A stretch of 64,000 bases of DNA from Actinomycetaceae bacterium (GCA_028724265.1 JAQYDG010000004.1:372001-436000); one strand, 5' to 3'; shown: positions 1 through 8,817, numbered from the stretch's first letter. Notes: generated from the letters alone by a model not told the origin. Numbers and translations are program-made.

Positions 1-1321
1 CATATGGAGGATCGCCTGCTTCCTCCATCGAATCAACTTCCTTCACCCCGTTGGTTCCGTGATGCACCTGAATCCAGCACGTTTCTGCCTTATCCGGCAT
101 TTTATAGAATTCCGTCATCCATTGATCCAGTTGCCTCTTAGGGCACGCAGTTTCACTGCTGAGATCCATGGTCTGTACCAGAGAGTTTGCAAAGTCGAAG
201 TTTTTCATGCCAGCAGGATCGGCAGGCTGCGGCGCTGACGTAGCCGCCTTTTTCTGTGCATCGGCTCGATCCGACTTTGGATTCACGCCATCAAAACCCA
301 TGACCCGCAGCGTAAGCGTATCGCCATCCATCGACGTCACAAACACGCGTTCGCTGTTTGCGCTTACCGTTCCGGGCTTTTCCAACGCATAAGCCCACAC
401 AACTTTTCCCGCTGCGGAATAGCCCACAAGCTGGGTTGCGTACTGTGCACTCGGCAAGCCACCAATCAACGTACCGTCGTTCGTCGCCGCAACCACTGAA
501 TTCTTGACGTTGTTTGGGATCGTTCCAGGGCTATCCTTCGGGTGCGTTGAATTCGTCTGCTCCGGAGATCGACGAACGCCAAGAACTGGCAGATTCACGT
601 TCTTCACGCCGCACACCACATTGTGTCCGTCAATAGTCCACGTTTCGCCCTTCGAAACGTCGCACCCTTGAACAATTCCCGACTGCACCTCACCTGAACG
701 CTTCGCCCCCGTGCTACCGATTTTCACTGAAGAGCGTGACGAATCTACAGCGCTACTGGACACCGAAGGCACAGGCGTAAAACTCACCTTCGCCTTCTTC
801 CTATCCAAGATCGCACCCGAAGTAGCATCCAGCGCCACGAGATCTGCATTCCCATCACTCCGAGGATGCAGGACGACCAATGCCTTCCCATCCGAGGACG
901 GCAGACTTACTGCACGCTGGAGAGCAGCAGACTGATTGTCCTCAGTGGAAGCGCCGCTCGTCGTAAATGTTACGGTGGCTGGCTCATCCCACGCGTCTGT
1001 AACACCTGCATCGAAACTCGCCGCGGCCTTCGCATTCTGCCCGGCGCCAGCTTTGTCAAACGGCCAGATACCGCGCCACCACAGGAGGCTAAACACCAAC
1101 GCCAACACCACAAGACCCACCAGGAACGTCACCCAAAAGGATTTTCCATCGCCGCGATTTTTCTTTCGTGACGAGTACTGCGACGATCCAGACGACACTA
1201 GCCTCTGCCACGACTGCTGAACAGACTGCCCAGTTAACTGCCAGTCCTGCGGCGCATTCTGCAGGCCGTGCTGCCAGTCCTGCGGATTGTTCTGATCGAA
1301 AGGCGCCATCGGCGTACTCAT
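1..1321 (-). CDS. Single-pass membrane protein with extracytoplasmic domain, C-terminus beyond window edge
   Basis: An open frame runs from an ATG at 1321 to the left edge (about 440 codons, no stop), so the gene is partial. The N-terminus is Gln/Trp-rich with a repeated QDWQ motif (about residues 14-17 and 25-28), then a basic stretch (about 51-60), one hydrophobic helix (about 61-82, including FLVGLVVLALVF) and a long extracytoplasmic part. The outside part contains phrases such as DLVALDATSGAIL and GKVVWAYAL, which resemble PQQ/WD-type beta-propeller blades; this is a resemblance only. Several Cys residues lie in the outer half. A GGTGGGAG ribosome-binding sequence sits very close to the first ATG, so Met5 is an alternative start. 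I do not recognise the family. A degenerate relative of its C-terminal part appears to lie upstream at 1948-2299. Function unknown; a sensory or envelope role is only a guess. Confidence 0.75.
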   Translation of the reverse strand, partial: MSTPMAPFDQNNPQDWQHGLQNAPQDWQLTGQSVQQSWQRLVSSGSSQYSSRKKNRGDGKSFWVTFLVGLVVLALVFSLLWWRGIWPFDKAGAGQNAKAAASFDAGVTDAWDEPATVTFTTSGASTEDNQSAALQRAVSLPSSDGKALVVLHPRSDGNADLVALDATSGAILDRKKAKVSFTPVPSVSSSAVDSSRSSVKIGSTGAKRSGEVQSGIVQGCDVSKGETWTIDGHNVVCGVKNVNLPVLGVRRSPEQTNSTHPKDSPGTIPNNVKNSVVAATNDGTLIGGLPSAQYATQLVGYSAAGKVVWAYALEKPGTVSANSERVFVTSMDGDTLTLRVMGFDGVNPKSDRADAQKKAATSAPQPADPAGMKNFDFANSLVQTMDLSSETACPKRQLDQWMTEFYKMPDKAETCWIQVHHGTNGVKEVDSMEEAGDPPY

Positions 1322-1390
1322 GCTCCCACCATAACACGTGTTACGCCGTGCTGGCTGAGCTGCTCGCCACCCAATACATCACCCAAAGTT

Positions 1391-1423
1391 TCTCAAATCC
1401 GGAGTCATATTCCGGATTTGAGA
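1391..1423. repeat. Perfect 13-bp inverted repeat with 7-nt loop
   Basis: Arms at 1391-1403 (TCTCAAATCCGGA) and 1411-1423 are exact reverse complements, separated by GTCATAT. There is no T-tract on either side, so it is not a typical intrinsic terminator. It sits exactly where the DUF4143 remnant loses its N-terminal part and upstream of the divergent edge gene at 1321. It could be an operator, a processing hairpin, or the scar of a mobile or recombination event. Confidence 0.8.
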
Positions 1424-1874
1424 TAAGCGGTTAGCAAAACGCCCCGTCATGCATTTCCTTGATGCCGGTTTAGTCGCATACCTTGCGGGATGGACGAACC
1501 CAGCTGTTGCCGAGCACAGCGCCATGGCCGGCCAACTTTTCGAGACTTTTGCGTTTACCGAGATCTACAAGAGCTTTACCAACGCGGGGCAAGCAGCACC
1601 GCTGTATTTTTTCCGCACCAACGACAAACAAGAAATCGACATTCTCATGGACACAGACGGAACGCTTTTCCCCATCGAAGTCAAGAAGTCAACGAATCCG
1701 AATGCGCGCCACGCCAAGAACTTCTCAGCTCTGAATCCCGTAGCAGCGGAGGACTTTGCGCCCGAACTGCACGCACTCAAACGAACGATTGGAACCGGCT
1801 GTATCGTATCGATGGCGAGTGACGCGAGGCCAATCAACGAGCGCTTGTGGACTCTGCCAATCTGGGCCATATAA
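1422..1874 (+). pseudogene. C-terminal remnant of an AAA_14/DUF4143-type ATPase
   Basis: The frame is open from about 1422 to the TAA at 1872-1874; the first ATG is at 1449. The translated text matches the C-terminal DUF4143 nuclease-like half of the AAA_14/DUF4143 family: FLDAGLVAYLAGW, then GQLFETFAFTEIYKSF, then a restriction-endonuclease-like core with EIDILMDTDGTLFPIEVKKS. Family members are usually about 400 residues with an N-terminal P-loop ATPase; here only about 140-150 residues remain, with no Walker A or B. No ribosome-binding site is seen before the ATG. The homology begins a few bases after the 1391-1423 hairpin. These genes are commonly accessory and patchily distributed. Most likely a decayed insertion; translation of a short fragment cannot be excluded. 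Confidence 0.75.
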
Positions 1875-1902
1875 CGCCGCATTCAAGGCAAGAACACATG
1901 CG

Positions 1903-1945
1903 GAATCGCCGGCGTACTCTCATGCTCCTACGTAGCACGCGTCGG
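1903..1945. repeat. Diverged copy of the start region of the 1..1321 gene
   Basis: On the plus strand, 1909-1917 (CGGCGTACT), 1920-1927 (CATGCTCC) and the following CACGCGT reproduce, with small indels, the sequence around the start codon of the edge gene (about 1303-1345: CGGCGTACT, CATGCTCC, CACGTGT). Read on the minus strand this gives a GGAGCATGAG start-like block followed by GTACGCCG. No long frame follows it. I infer a duplicated gene start or a remnant left by rearrangement around the DUF4143 fragment. Confidence 0.55.
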
Positions 1946-1947
1946 TC

Positions 1948-2299
1948 CTAAAGGCAGCTGCCATTATCCGTACTGGCAGTTTGCTTGAGCACCCACGCCT
2001 TGTTCGACTCTTTGGTGAGCTCGAACTTCTGTATCACGCGATCCGGCGCTTCCATAAAGCTCATGTCCCCTTCTGGGCCACGCACAAGCTGCTTGGATTC
2101 GGAGAACACCAGTGGATCCTCACCGCTCGCGTGGCTGAGCCACGTCAGACCCACATAAGGATGCTGGGGATCACCGGGATCATATATATAGATGAACTGC
2201 GCCATGGAATCCGGAAGTTGTGTGCCAACTGACTCATCCAGGTATCCATCGCCGTGATGATGAACTGAGCGCTGCCGTAGCACGATCGAAGTCAGGCAT
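1948..2299 (-). pseudogene. Degenerate C-terminal fragment, possible paralogue of the edge gene
   Basis: A 111-codon frame (2283 to 1948) has no good start and no ribosome-binding site, and its text makes sense only from about residue 18 (GTQLPDSMAQFIYIYDPGDP onward). Just upstream, other minus-strand frames contain MPDFDRATAAL (from 2299) and AMDTWMSQL (about 2252-2226). Taken in order across three frames, these pieces echo the C-terminal part of the 1..1321 protein, which has MKNFDFANSL, then QLDQWMTEF, then MPDKAETCWIQVHHG. I infer a duplicated gene that has lost its N-terminus and gained at least two frameshifts. An unrelated small protein remains possible. Confidence 0.45.
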
Positions 2300-2319
2300 C
2301 GCCTGCCATTGAGGGACGT

Positions 2320-3153
2320 TCACTCGCCCAACGGCACAGGCGTAATACCAAACCGAGCAAGCTCACTCGCCCCACCATCAGGGAGATTCATAACCCAGAT
2401 GCCCTTGTCGGTCAGAGCCACCTCACTCTCCCAGTGAGCAGCATCGGAGCCATCCTCCGTGCGCACCGTCCACTCGTCAGGCTCCGTGAAGTTGTCTTGA
2501 TCGCCTGCGGTAATCATTGGTTCGATACACAGTACCATGCCAGGCTTCAGTTTCGCTCCGCGATCGTACGTACGATAGTTGGGAACGTCAGGATCCTGGT
2601 GCATTTGCGTGCCAATGCCGTGGCCGACGTAGTCCTCAACGATACCAGGTTCTGGAGAAAGACCAGAAATGTAGTCATCGATGGCCGCACCGATATCACC
2701 TACATGCGCGCCATGAGCCATCGCCGCAATGCCCACCCACATTGAACGGCGGGTCACCTCGCACAGCCACTCACGCCGCTCATGCACAGCCTCGTCACCG
2801 CCGGGCAGCACCATTGTAAAAGCCGCATCACCGTGCCAACCGTTGAGCACGCAACCGCAGTCAAAGCTGAGAATATCGCCGGGCTCAAGCACGTGATCGC
2901 CAGGAATTCCATGCACGATCACATCATTCACAGAGATGCACGTCTGCGCTGGATAGCCTTCATAACCCATAAAGTTCGATTTTGCGCCGTGGTCGTGCAG
3001 CACGCGCAGAGCCACATCATCCAGCTGTTTCGTCGTCACACCAGGCTTCGCTGCCTGACGAAGCGCAGTATGAATATCGTTGACGATCAGCGCGGCTTTG
3101 CGGATCTTTCGCAGCTGAGCCATCGTCTTGTATTCAATATGTTCTCTACGCAT
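2320..3153 (-). CDS. map: Methionine aminopeptidase, type I
   Basis: Removes the initiator methionine from nascent proteins in the cytoplasm. The 277-residue product has the type I fold with all five metal ligands visible: Asp98 (in FDCG), Asp109 (in HGDAAFT), His178 (in VGHGIG), Glu211 (in CIEPM) and Glu242 (in HWESEVA), plus the substrate-contacting His81. It has no N-terminal zinc-finger extension. It starts 3 nt after the adk stop, so secY-adk-map form one transcriptional unit, the usual arrangement. In most actinobacteria infA, rpmJ, rpsM, rpsK, rpoA and rplQ follow; here the next sequence is gene debris, so the cluster breaks at its 3' end. Confidence 0.96.
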   Translation of the reverse strand: MRREHIEYKTMAQLRKIRKAALIVNDIHTALRQAAKPGVTTKQLDDVALRVLHDHGAKSNFMGYEGYPAQTCISVNDVIVHGIPGDHVLEPGDILSFDCGCVLNGWHGDAAFTMVLPGGDEAVHERREWLCEVTRRSMWVGIAAMAHGAHVGDIGAAIDDYISGLSPEPGIVEDYVGHGIGTQMHQDPDVPNYRTYDRGAKLKPGMVLCIEPMITAGDQDNFTEPDEWTVRTEDGSDAAHWESEVALTDKGIWVMNLPDGGASELARFGITPVPLGE

Positions 3154-3156
3154 AAC

Positions 3157-3735
3157 TCACTTCACCGCACGCGTCACGGCATCGAAAAGGGCATCGTTAA
3201 TATCCTTGATATCGCCCACGCCGTTGATATGTACAATAATGCCCCGCTGCGTATAGATATCGATCAGCGGAGCCGTGGACTGCTCGTACACATCCATGCG
3301 ATGACGAATGACGTCTTCCGTATCGTCCAACCGTCCCTCAATCTTGGCTCGTTCCAACAGGCGGGCGATCACCGTCTCCTTATCCACATCGAGGGTGAGC
3401 GCGCAGTCGAGCTTATGTGAATGAGCCGCCAACATCGCATCCAGAGCCTCAACCTGGCCAGCATTGCGCGGATACCCATCCAGCAAAAAACCGTTGAGGC
3501 AGTCAGGCTGAGCAAGGCGATCCTCCACCATCGAGTTCGTCACCTCGTCAGGCACCAGCTCGCCCCTATCGGAATACGACGCGGCGAGTTTCCCGAGCTC
3601 ATCCTGGGCTTTTGCGTGGGCGCGGAAAATATCACCAGTAGAAATCGCAGGGATATTCAGCCGCTGAGCCAGCAGAGAGCCCTGTGTTCCTTTGCCTGCC
3701 CCGGGTGCACCCAAAATAATTAATCGAACCGCCAT
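3157..3735 (-). CDS. adk: Adenylate kinase, short-LID form
   Basis: Catalyses ATP + AMP to 2 ADP. The P-loop GAPGAGKGTQ is at residues 9-18, followed by the AMP-binding STGD(I/M)(F/L)R region and the DGYPR motif. The LID is the short type (RLDDTEDVIRHRM) without zinc cysteines, and the length (192 aa) fits short-form enzymes. Two ATGs are in tandem (3738 and 3735); the second has the better distance to the AAAGGAG ribosome-binding site, so it is chosen. Lies between secY and map on the same strand with a gap of 3 nt to map. Confidence 0.96.
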   Translation of the reverse strand: MAVRLIILGAPGAGKGTQGSLLAQRLNIPAISTGDIFRAHAKAQDELGKLAASYSDRGELVPDEVTNSMVEDRLAQPDCLNGFLLDGYPRNAGQVEALDAMLAAHSHKLDCALTLDVDKETVIARLLERAKIEGRLDDTEDVIRHRMDVYEQSTAPLIDIYTQRGIIVHINGVGDIKDINDALFDAVTRAVK

Positions 3736-3824
3736 CATGTCTCCTTTGATGATCAGGCGACGTTAGTCTGTCAAGCCCTACAATTGTATCGCCAATCATC
3801 GAGGAATCCGGAACGAACACACCG

Positions 3825-5111
3825 TTAGCGCAGGAAACCTTCGTAGTGCCGCTCCTGCAACTGCGCGTCCACATCCTTCACAGTCTGTAAGCCAACGCCC
3901 ACAAGAATCATAATAGAAGTGCCGCCGAACGAGCCTCCGAGGATACCCATCTGCGAGAACATGGTGGTTGGAACCAGTGCGACGACAGCCAGGTACACCG
4001 CGCCAACCCAGGTGAGGCGTACGGAGACGTAGTGCAGGAAATCCGCAGTCGGCTTGCCTGCATGCACCCCAGGAATAAACCCACCGTAGCGCTTCATATT
4101 ATCCGCAACTTCGTCAGTGTCGAACGTAATCTCGGTATAGAAGAACGTAAAGAAGAAAATCAGCAGACCATAGGCGACGAGGTAAGCAACAGACCGCGAA
4201 GCGAAATACCGATTAATGAACTGCACCCACCCGCTGTTCGGATCTCCAAAGGAGGCAGCCATCGTCGGAATCATCAGCAGAGAAGACGCGAAAATCACAG
4301 GGATCACATTCGCCATGTTGATCTTGATCGGAAGGTAGGTCGTCGAACCACCATAGGTACGGCGCCCAATCACACGCTTGGCATATTGAACCGGAATACG
4401 GCGCTGGCATTCTTCCACGAAAGTGACCACGAAAGTAATGGCGAGGAAGACGACGAAAACCAGCAGCATCCATGTGAAGCCGCCGGACGACTGGCGCACA
4501 TTGTTGAGCATGGTGGGGAAATTCGCGCAAATACCCGTGAAAATAAGGATTGACATGCCGTTGCCAATACCATGATCGGTGACGAGCTCAGCCAGCCACA
4601 TGACCAAGCCGGTGCCGGCAGTCATCGTCAAAATAGCCAGAGTAATGATCCACGGAGTCGCATTGGGAATTGGATCTAAGGTACACGTCTGGAAAAGCTG
4701 AGAGTTAGCAACCGACACAACAACGGCGGACTGCAACACGCCCAGGCCAATCGTCAAATACCGGGTATATTCCAGTAGCTTGGCATTACCCGATTGCCCT
4801 TCCTTATGCAGCGCGTCAAAGCGAGGAATCACGACGCGAAGCAACTGAATAATAATCGAGGCCGTGATGTAGGGCATAATACCGAGGGAGAAAATAGACA
4901 GCTGCAGCAAACCGCCGCCCGAGAACAGGTTCACCATCGAGACAAAGTCACCAGTGCCCTGATCGACCATACACTGACGCACGTTGCTCAACGACACAAA
5001 CGGCACGGGAATGAAACTACCGATCCGATAGAGCGCCATAATAGCCAGCGTAAAAAGGAGTTTTTTCCGCAGATCCGGTGTATGGAGTGCGGAAGCGAAA
5101 GCTCTAAACAA
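3825..5111 (-). CDS. secY: Preprotein translocase subunit SecY, TTG start
   Basis: Central channel of the Sec translocon in the cytoplasmic membrane, partner of SecE (31922-32164). The 428-residue product has about ten membrane helices and the family text FRAFASALHTPDLRKKLLFTL at its N-terminus (here quoted as its first 19-20 residues), GIMPYITASIIIQLL, and a C-terminal GGTSIMILVGV helix. A frame opens further upstream at an ATG at 5141, but that leader has no homology or ribosome-binding site. A TTG at 5111 sits 4 nt after a GGAGG and begins exactly where SecY homology begins, so I choose it. A TATAGT box (5177-5182, minus) could be a promoter -10. The terminator at 5258-5289 separates it from rplO. 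Confidence 0.94.
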   Translation of the reverse strand: MFRAFASALHTPDLRKKLLFTLAIMALYRIGSFIPVPFVSLSNVRQCMVDQGTGDFVSMVNLFSGGGLLQLSIFSLGIMPYITASIIIQLLRVVIPRFDALHKEGQSGNAKLLEYTRYLTIGLGVLQSAVVVSVANSQLFQTCTLDPIPNATPWIITLAILTMTAGTGLVMWLAELVTDHGIGNGMSILIFTGICANFPTMLNNVRQSSGGFTWMLLVFVVFLAITFVVTFVEECQRRIPVQYAKRVIGRRTYGGSTTYLPIKINMANVIPVIFASSLLMIPTMAASFGDPNSGWVQFINRYFASRSVAYLVAYGLLIFFFTFFYTEITFDTDEVADNMKRYGGFIPGVHAGKPTADFLHYVSVRLTWVGAVYLAVVALVPTTMFSQMGILGGSFGGTSIMILVGVGLQTVKDVDAQLQERHYEGFLR

Positions 5112-5257
5112 AGTTCCTCCCAGAAAACGTGTGTCACGCATATACTATGACGCCCAATGCGCCGTCACAGATTCCTACTATACCTGCCACGTGTCTGATC
5201 TTGCCCACAAAATCTCATTATCGTGTGTGGCGGCGTGCTCCACGAGCACTCACCACA

Positions 5258-5289
5258 CAAAAGCAGGCCGGGGTCACACCCCAGCCTGC
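5258..5289 (-). terminator. Intrinsic terminator of the S10-spc operon after rplO
   Basis: GCAGGC (5263-5268) plus GGGGT (5270-5274) pair with ACCCC (5278-5282) plus GCCTGC (5284-5289), with a single C/A mismatch and a 3-nt loop. On the minus strand the stem is followed by TTTTG. It lies between rplO and secY, so secY-adk-map need their own promoter. Confidence 0.85.
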
Positions 5290-5336
5290 AATCACAACGT
5301 CTGCATCAGATCCACAACGCAGAACTCGAAGAGACA

Positions 5337-5795
5337 CTACCGCGCGTTCACAGAACCGCCAGCAGCCTCAATCTTCTCCTTCGCAGCAGCAGACCATGCA
5401 TCAACCGTTACGTTCAACGCAACAGTGACGTCTCCCGTGCCGAGAACCTTCACCAATTCGGAATCGCGTACCGCGCCCTTAGCAACCAAATCCTCAACCG
5501 TGACGTCCCCGCCTTCTGGATACAGCTGCGCCAACTTCTCCAGGTTGACGACCTGATATTCCACCCGGAACGGGTTCTTAAAGCCGCGTAGCTTAGGCAG
5601 CCGCATATGCAATGGCATCTGACCGCCCTCAAAACGTGCGGGAACCTGATAACGAGCCTTCGTGCCCTTGGTACCACGACCAGATGTTTTACCCTTGCTT
5701 GCTTCACCACGGCCAACACGTGTACGCGCCTTATTGGAACCGGGAGCCGGACGCAGATCGTGCAGCTTGATAATCGAATCTTCGCTATCTGCCAT
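5337..5795 (-). CDS. rplO: 50S ribosomal protein L15
   Basis: Late-assembly large-subunit protein. The 152-residue sequence has the basic Gly-rich N-terminal segment ([19 protein letters not shown]) that threads into 23S rRNA, then [20 protein letters not shown] and a C-terminal globular part. An in-frame GTG lies at 5798, but the ATG at 5795 overlaps the rpmD stop as TGATG and is 7 nt from an AGGAGG site, so it is preferred. Last gene of the operon before the terminator. Confidence 0.96.
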   Translation of the reverse strand: MADSEDSIIKLHDLRPAPGSNKARTRVGRGEASKGKTSGRGTKGTKARYQVPARFEGGQMPLHMRLPKLRGFKNPFRVEYQVVNLEKLAQLYPEGGDVTVEDLVAKGAVRDSELVKVLGTGDVTVALNVTVDAWSAAAKEKIEAAGGSVNAR

Positions 5796-5977
5796 CACTG
5801 AACCTCCTCAACCTCAACAAGGTGTGCGACCGTACGGATCGCACCACGTACCTCGGGACGATCTTCCCGAACAACCGACTGGCCAATGCGGCGCAGCCCC
5901 AAGGTACGTAACGTTGCTTTCTGATTCTCGCGCGCACCGACAACGCCGTGCTTCATGGTAATTTTGAGTTCAGCCAT
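5795..5977 (-). CDS. rpmD: 50S ribosomal protein L30
   Basis: Small (60 aa) bacterial L30 with the typical [20 protein letters not shown] start and [18 protein letters not shown] core. It overlaps rpsE by one base (TAATG) and its TGA overlaps the rplO start, so the three genes are translationally coupled. Confidence 0.96.
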   Translation of the reverse strand: MAELKITMKHGVVGARENQKATLRTLGLRRIGQSVVREDRPEVRGAIRTVAHLVEVEEVQ

Positions 5978-6675
5978 TACGCACCTACCCCAGCTGCTGC
6001 AGCCTCATTCTCTGCCTTGAGAGCCTGAGCTTCCTTTTCCTCGCGTTCACGCGCTTCCTGAGCAGCACGCATCCGCAGCATCGATTCAGGAGCAACATGT
6101 TCCAGAGGAAGACCACGGCGCGAAGCCACTGCCTCCGGCTCCTCCAACATCTTCATGGCAGCAACCGTCGCGTACACGACGTTCGCTGCGTTCGAGGAGC
6201 CCATAACCTTCGTTAACACGTTGCGCACACCAGCGGCCTCCATCAAAGCACGGACAGCGCCGCCGGCAATAACGCCGGTACCTTCGCTAGCAGGACGCAG
6301 TAACACGCGGCCAGCGCCTGCTTCACCGATAACCAAATGAGGAATCGTCGTACCCAACAGGTTCACGTGGAACATGTTCTTCTTAGCGTCTTCCGTACCC
6401 TTCGCAATAGCAGCGGGCACTTCCTTCGCCTTCCCATAGCCAACGCCAACCGTGCCATTGCCATCACCGACAACCACAAGAGCGCTGAACGAAATACGCC
6501 GGCCACCCTTGACCGTCTTCGATACACGGCTAATTGAAACCACACGCTCGACGTACGAGTCGCGAGCTTCGTTGCGGCGATCCTTCCGATCATTACGGCG
6601 TCCGCCTCTGCCTCCACGACGGGAATCGGTGGAAGCGGCACGCTGTGCCTTGTCTTGCTGTTCTTCTTCAGCCAT
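5977..6675 (-). CDS. rpsE: 30S ribosomal protein S5
   Basis: Small-subunit protein at the mRNA entry and decoding region. The double-stranded RNA-binding domain ([20 protein letters not shown], then [18 protein letters not shown]) is followed by the S5 C-terminal domain and an acidic Ala/Glu tail. The N-terminus is Arg/Gly/Asp-rich, as in other actinobacteria. A GTG at 6687 is in frame, but the ATG at 6675 begins the expected MAEEEQQ start and is behind a GAGGGTGA site. 232 aa. Confidence 0.96.
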   Translation of the reverse strand: MAEEEQQDKAQRAASTDSRRGGRGGRRNDRKDRRNEARDSYVERVVSISRVSKTVKGGRRISFSALVVVGDGNGTVGVGYGKAKEVPAAIAKGTEDAKKNMFHVNLLGTTIPHLVIGEAGAGRVLLRPASEGTGVIAGGAVRALMEAAGVRNVLTKVMGSSNAANVVYATVAAMKMLEEPEAVASRRGLPLEHVAPESMLRMRAAQEAREREEKEAQALKAENEAAAAGVGA

Positions 6676-6698
6676 CTTCACCCTCACTTCCCTATCGT

Positions 6699-7070
6699 TT
6701 ACAGATTCAAACCGTTTTCGCGAGCTGCATCAGCAACTGCAGCGACGCGTCCGTGGTACTGATTGCCACCGCGGTCAAAGACCACATCGGTAATGCCAGC
6801 CTCCAGCGCACGTGCAGCGATCAGTTCGCCAACCTTGGCAGCCTTCTCCGTCTTTGTACCTTCGAAAGAACGGAGATCAGCTTCCATGGTGGATGCAGAT
6901 ACGATCGTGTGGCCAACGGTGTCGTCGATAACCTGAGCAACCATATGCTTGAGTGAACGGGTCACGACAAGACGAGGACGGGCTGCAGTACCAGAAATCT
7001 TCTTGCGTAGGCGGAAATGGCGGCGTGCACGCGCATTGCGAGTGCCTTTACCTTTAACGGTAACGGACAT
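6699..7070 (-). CDS. rplR: 50S ribosomal protein L18
   Basis: 5S rRNA-binding protein (123 aa). Family text includes [23 protein letters not shown] and the C-terminal [24 protein letters not shown]. It lies between rplF and rpsE in the standard spc order, 2 nt after the rplF stop. Confidence 0.96.
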   Translation of the reverse strand: MSVTVKGKGTRNARARRHFRLRKKISGTAARPRLVVTRSLKHMVAQVIDDTVGHTIVSASTMEADLRSFEGTKTEKAAKVGELIAARALEAGITDVVFDRGGNQYHGRVAAVADAARENGLNL

Positions 7071-7072
7071 AT

Positions 7073-7609
7073 CTACTTACCTGCCTTTCCAGCCTTATGA
7101 CGGACAACCTCGCCGGCATAGCGGATACCCTTGCCCTTATAAGGCTCAGGCTTGCGCAGCTTACGAATCTGTGCTGCAACCTCACCGACTTGCTGCTTGT
7201 CAATACCGGAGATAGAAAACTTCGTCGGAGCTTCTACTGCAAACGAAATACCCTCAGGCGCCTTGAAAAGAATCGTATGCGAGTATCCGAGCGAAAACTC
7301 CAGGTCAGCACCCTTAGCTACCACACGGTAACCGGTGCCAACAATCTCCATCGCCTTCGTGTAACCGGCAGAAACACCAGTAATCATGTTTGCAATCAAC
7401 GTCCGCGTCAAACCGTGCAAAGCGCGTGACGTGCGCTCGTCATCCGGACGCTCCACTACGACGAAACCGTCATTGACGCTCGCCGTAATCGGCGACGCGA
7501 TCGTGTGCTCAAGCGTTCCCTTAGAGCCCTTAACGGTCACATGAGAACCGTCAACCGAAACCTCAACACCAGCAGGAATGGCGATAGGTTGTTTGCCAAT
7601 ACGTGACAT
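7073..7609 (-). CDS. rplF: 50S ribosomal protein L6
   Basis: Large-subunit protein near the GTPase-associated region. The 178-residue product starts [17 protein letters not shown] and ends with the conserved [13 protein letters not shown] segment and a basic tail. Two tandem L6 folds are expected from the length. Sits between rpsH and rplR, 15 nt after rpsH. Confidence 0.96.
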   Translation of the reverse strand: MSRIGKQPIAIPAGVEVSVDGSHVTVKGSKGTLEHTIASPITASVNDGFVVVERPDDERTSRALHGLTRTLIANMITGVSAGYTKAMEIVGTGYRVVAKGADLEFSLGYSHTILFKAPEGISFAVEAPTKFSISGIDKQQVGEVAAQIRKLRKPEPYKGKGIRYAGEVVRHKAGKAGK

Positions 7610-7624
7610 CCTCTATCCCCTTCC

Positions 7625-8023
7625 TCACCAGACGTAAGCGAGTACTTCCCCGCCTACACCCTTGTCTCTGGCTTCGCGGTCCGTGAGCAAACCGGAAGAC
7701 GTGGAAAGAATTGCAATACCCAGGCCGCCCAGAACCTTGGGAAGGTCGCTGGACTTGGCATACACGCGCAAGCCTGGCTTAGAAATACGGCGCAACCCGA
7801 CCAACGCGCGCTGGCGGTGCGATCCGAATTTGAGCGTAACGGTGAGGGTCTTCCCCACCTTGGCATCCTCAACTGCGAAGTCCTGGATATAACCTTCGCG
7901 TCGAAGAATCTCAGCGATGCTCAGCTTCATCTTCGAGTACGGCATGGACACCGTATCGTGATGCGCTGAGTTCGCATTACGCAGACGCGTCAACATGTCT
8001 GCGATAGGGTCTGTCATTGACAT
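7625..8023 (-). CDS. rpsH: 30S ribosomal protein S8
   Basis: Primary 16S rRNA-binding protein (132 aa), with [15 protein letters not shown] at the start and the C-terminal [20 protein letters not shown](V/L)L. Two ATGs (8023 and 8017) are possible. A small GGGC-AAAA-GCCC hairpin lies between the GAGGAAGG ribosome-binding site and the ATG and may bring the site nearer to the start. In enterobacteria S8 represses the spc operon; no such operator was resolved here. Confidence 0.96.
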   Translation of the reverse strand: MSMTDPIADMLTRLRNANSAHHDTVSMPYSKMKLSIAEILRREGYIQDFAVEDAKVGKTLTVTLKFGSHRQRALVGLRRISKPGLRVYAKSSDLPKVLGGLGIAILSTSSGLLTDREARDKGVGGEVLAYVW

Positions 8024-8083
8024 GTGGGCTTTTGCCCTTCCTCGTTGTGGTTTCCGTTATCGGGACCTGCAACGTAGTGCTTG

Positions 8084-8269
8084 TTACCAGCTGGACTTTG
8101 TTATACCTGGGAGTTCACCGGCATGCGCCAATTCGCGCAGGCACACGCGGCACAGCCCAAACTTGCGATAAACGGAATGCGGGCGCCCGCAGCGGGAGCA
8201 ACGGGTATAAGCACGCACTGCGAATTTCGGCTTACGGCTCGCTTTGACTTTCAGTGACGTCTTAGCCAC
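8084..8269 (-). CDS. rpsZ: 30S ribosomal protein S14, zinc-binding type Z
   Basis: Short S14 (61 aa) with an intact zinc ribbon, Cys24-x2-Cys27 and Cys40-x2-Cys43. This is the zinc-dependent form; many actinobacteria also carry a longer zinc-free S14 elsewhere, used when zinc is scarce. Located between rplE and rpsH with 2 nt to rplE. Confidence 0.95.
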   Translation of the reverse strand: MAKTSLKVKASRKPKFAVRAYTRCSRCGRPHSVYRKFGLCRVCLRELAHAGELPGITKSSW

Positions 8270-8271
8270 TT

Positions 8272-8817
8272 TCAGGCCTCCTTGAATGGGAATCCGAGGT
8301 GACGCAGAAGCGATCTGCCCTCGTCATCGGTTCGTGCTGTTGTGACGATTGTGATATCCATGCCGCGCACCCGGTCGATCTTGTCCTGATCGATCTCATG
8401 GAACACGGACTGTTCGGTCAGGCCGAAGGTGTAGTTGCCACGACCGTCGAACTGCTTGGGTGAAAGCCCCCGGAAATCGCGAATACGCGGGAGAGCGGTC
8501 GCCAACAGACGGTCGAGGAACTCCCACATGCGATCGCCACGAAGCGTAACGTGAGCGCCGATCGCCTGACCTTCGCGGAGCTTGAACTGAGCGATGGACT
8601 TCTTGGCGTGGCTCACTGCTGCCTTCTGGCCGGTGATGAGCGCGAGATCAGACAGGGCTCCCGTCAATACCTTCGAATCACGAGCAGCCTCACCGACGCC
8701 CATGTTCACGACGATCTTCTCCAGACCTGGCATGAGCATAGGATTCGTGAAATGAAACTCCTCCTGCAGCGCGGGAACGATCTCCTCGCGATACTTCGTC
8801 TTCAGACGCGGTGTCAC
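8272..8817 (-). CDS. rplE: 50S ribosomal protein L5
   Basis: 5S rRNA-binding protein of the central protuberance (181 aa). Family text: [38 protein letters not shown] and the C-terminal [19 protein letters not shown]. Its start overlaps the rplX stop by 4 nt, so translation is coupled. Confidence 0.96.
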   Translation of the reverse strand: MTPRLKTKYREEIVPALQEEFHFTNPMLMPGLEKIVVNMGVGEAARDSKVLTGALSDLALITGQKAAVSHAKKSIAQFKLREGQAIGAHVTLRGDRMWEFLDRLLATALPRIRDFRGLSPKQFDGRGNYTFGLTEQSVFHEIDQDKIDRVRGMDITIVTTARTDDEGRSLLRHLGFPFKEA

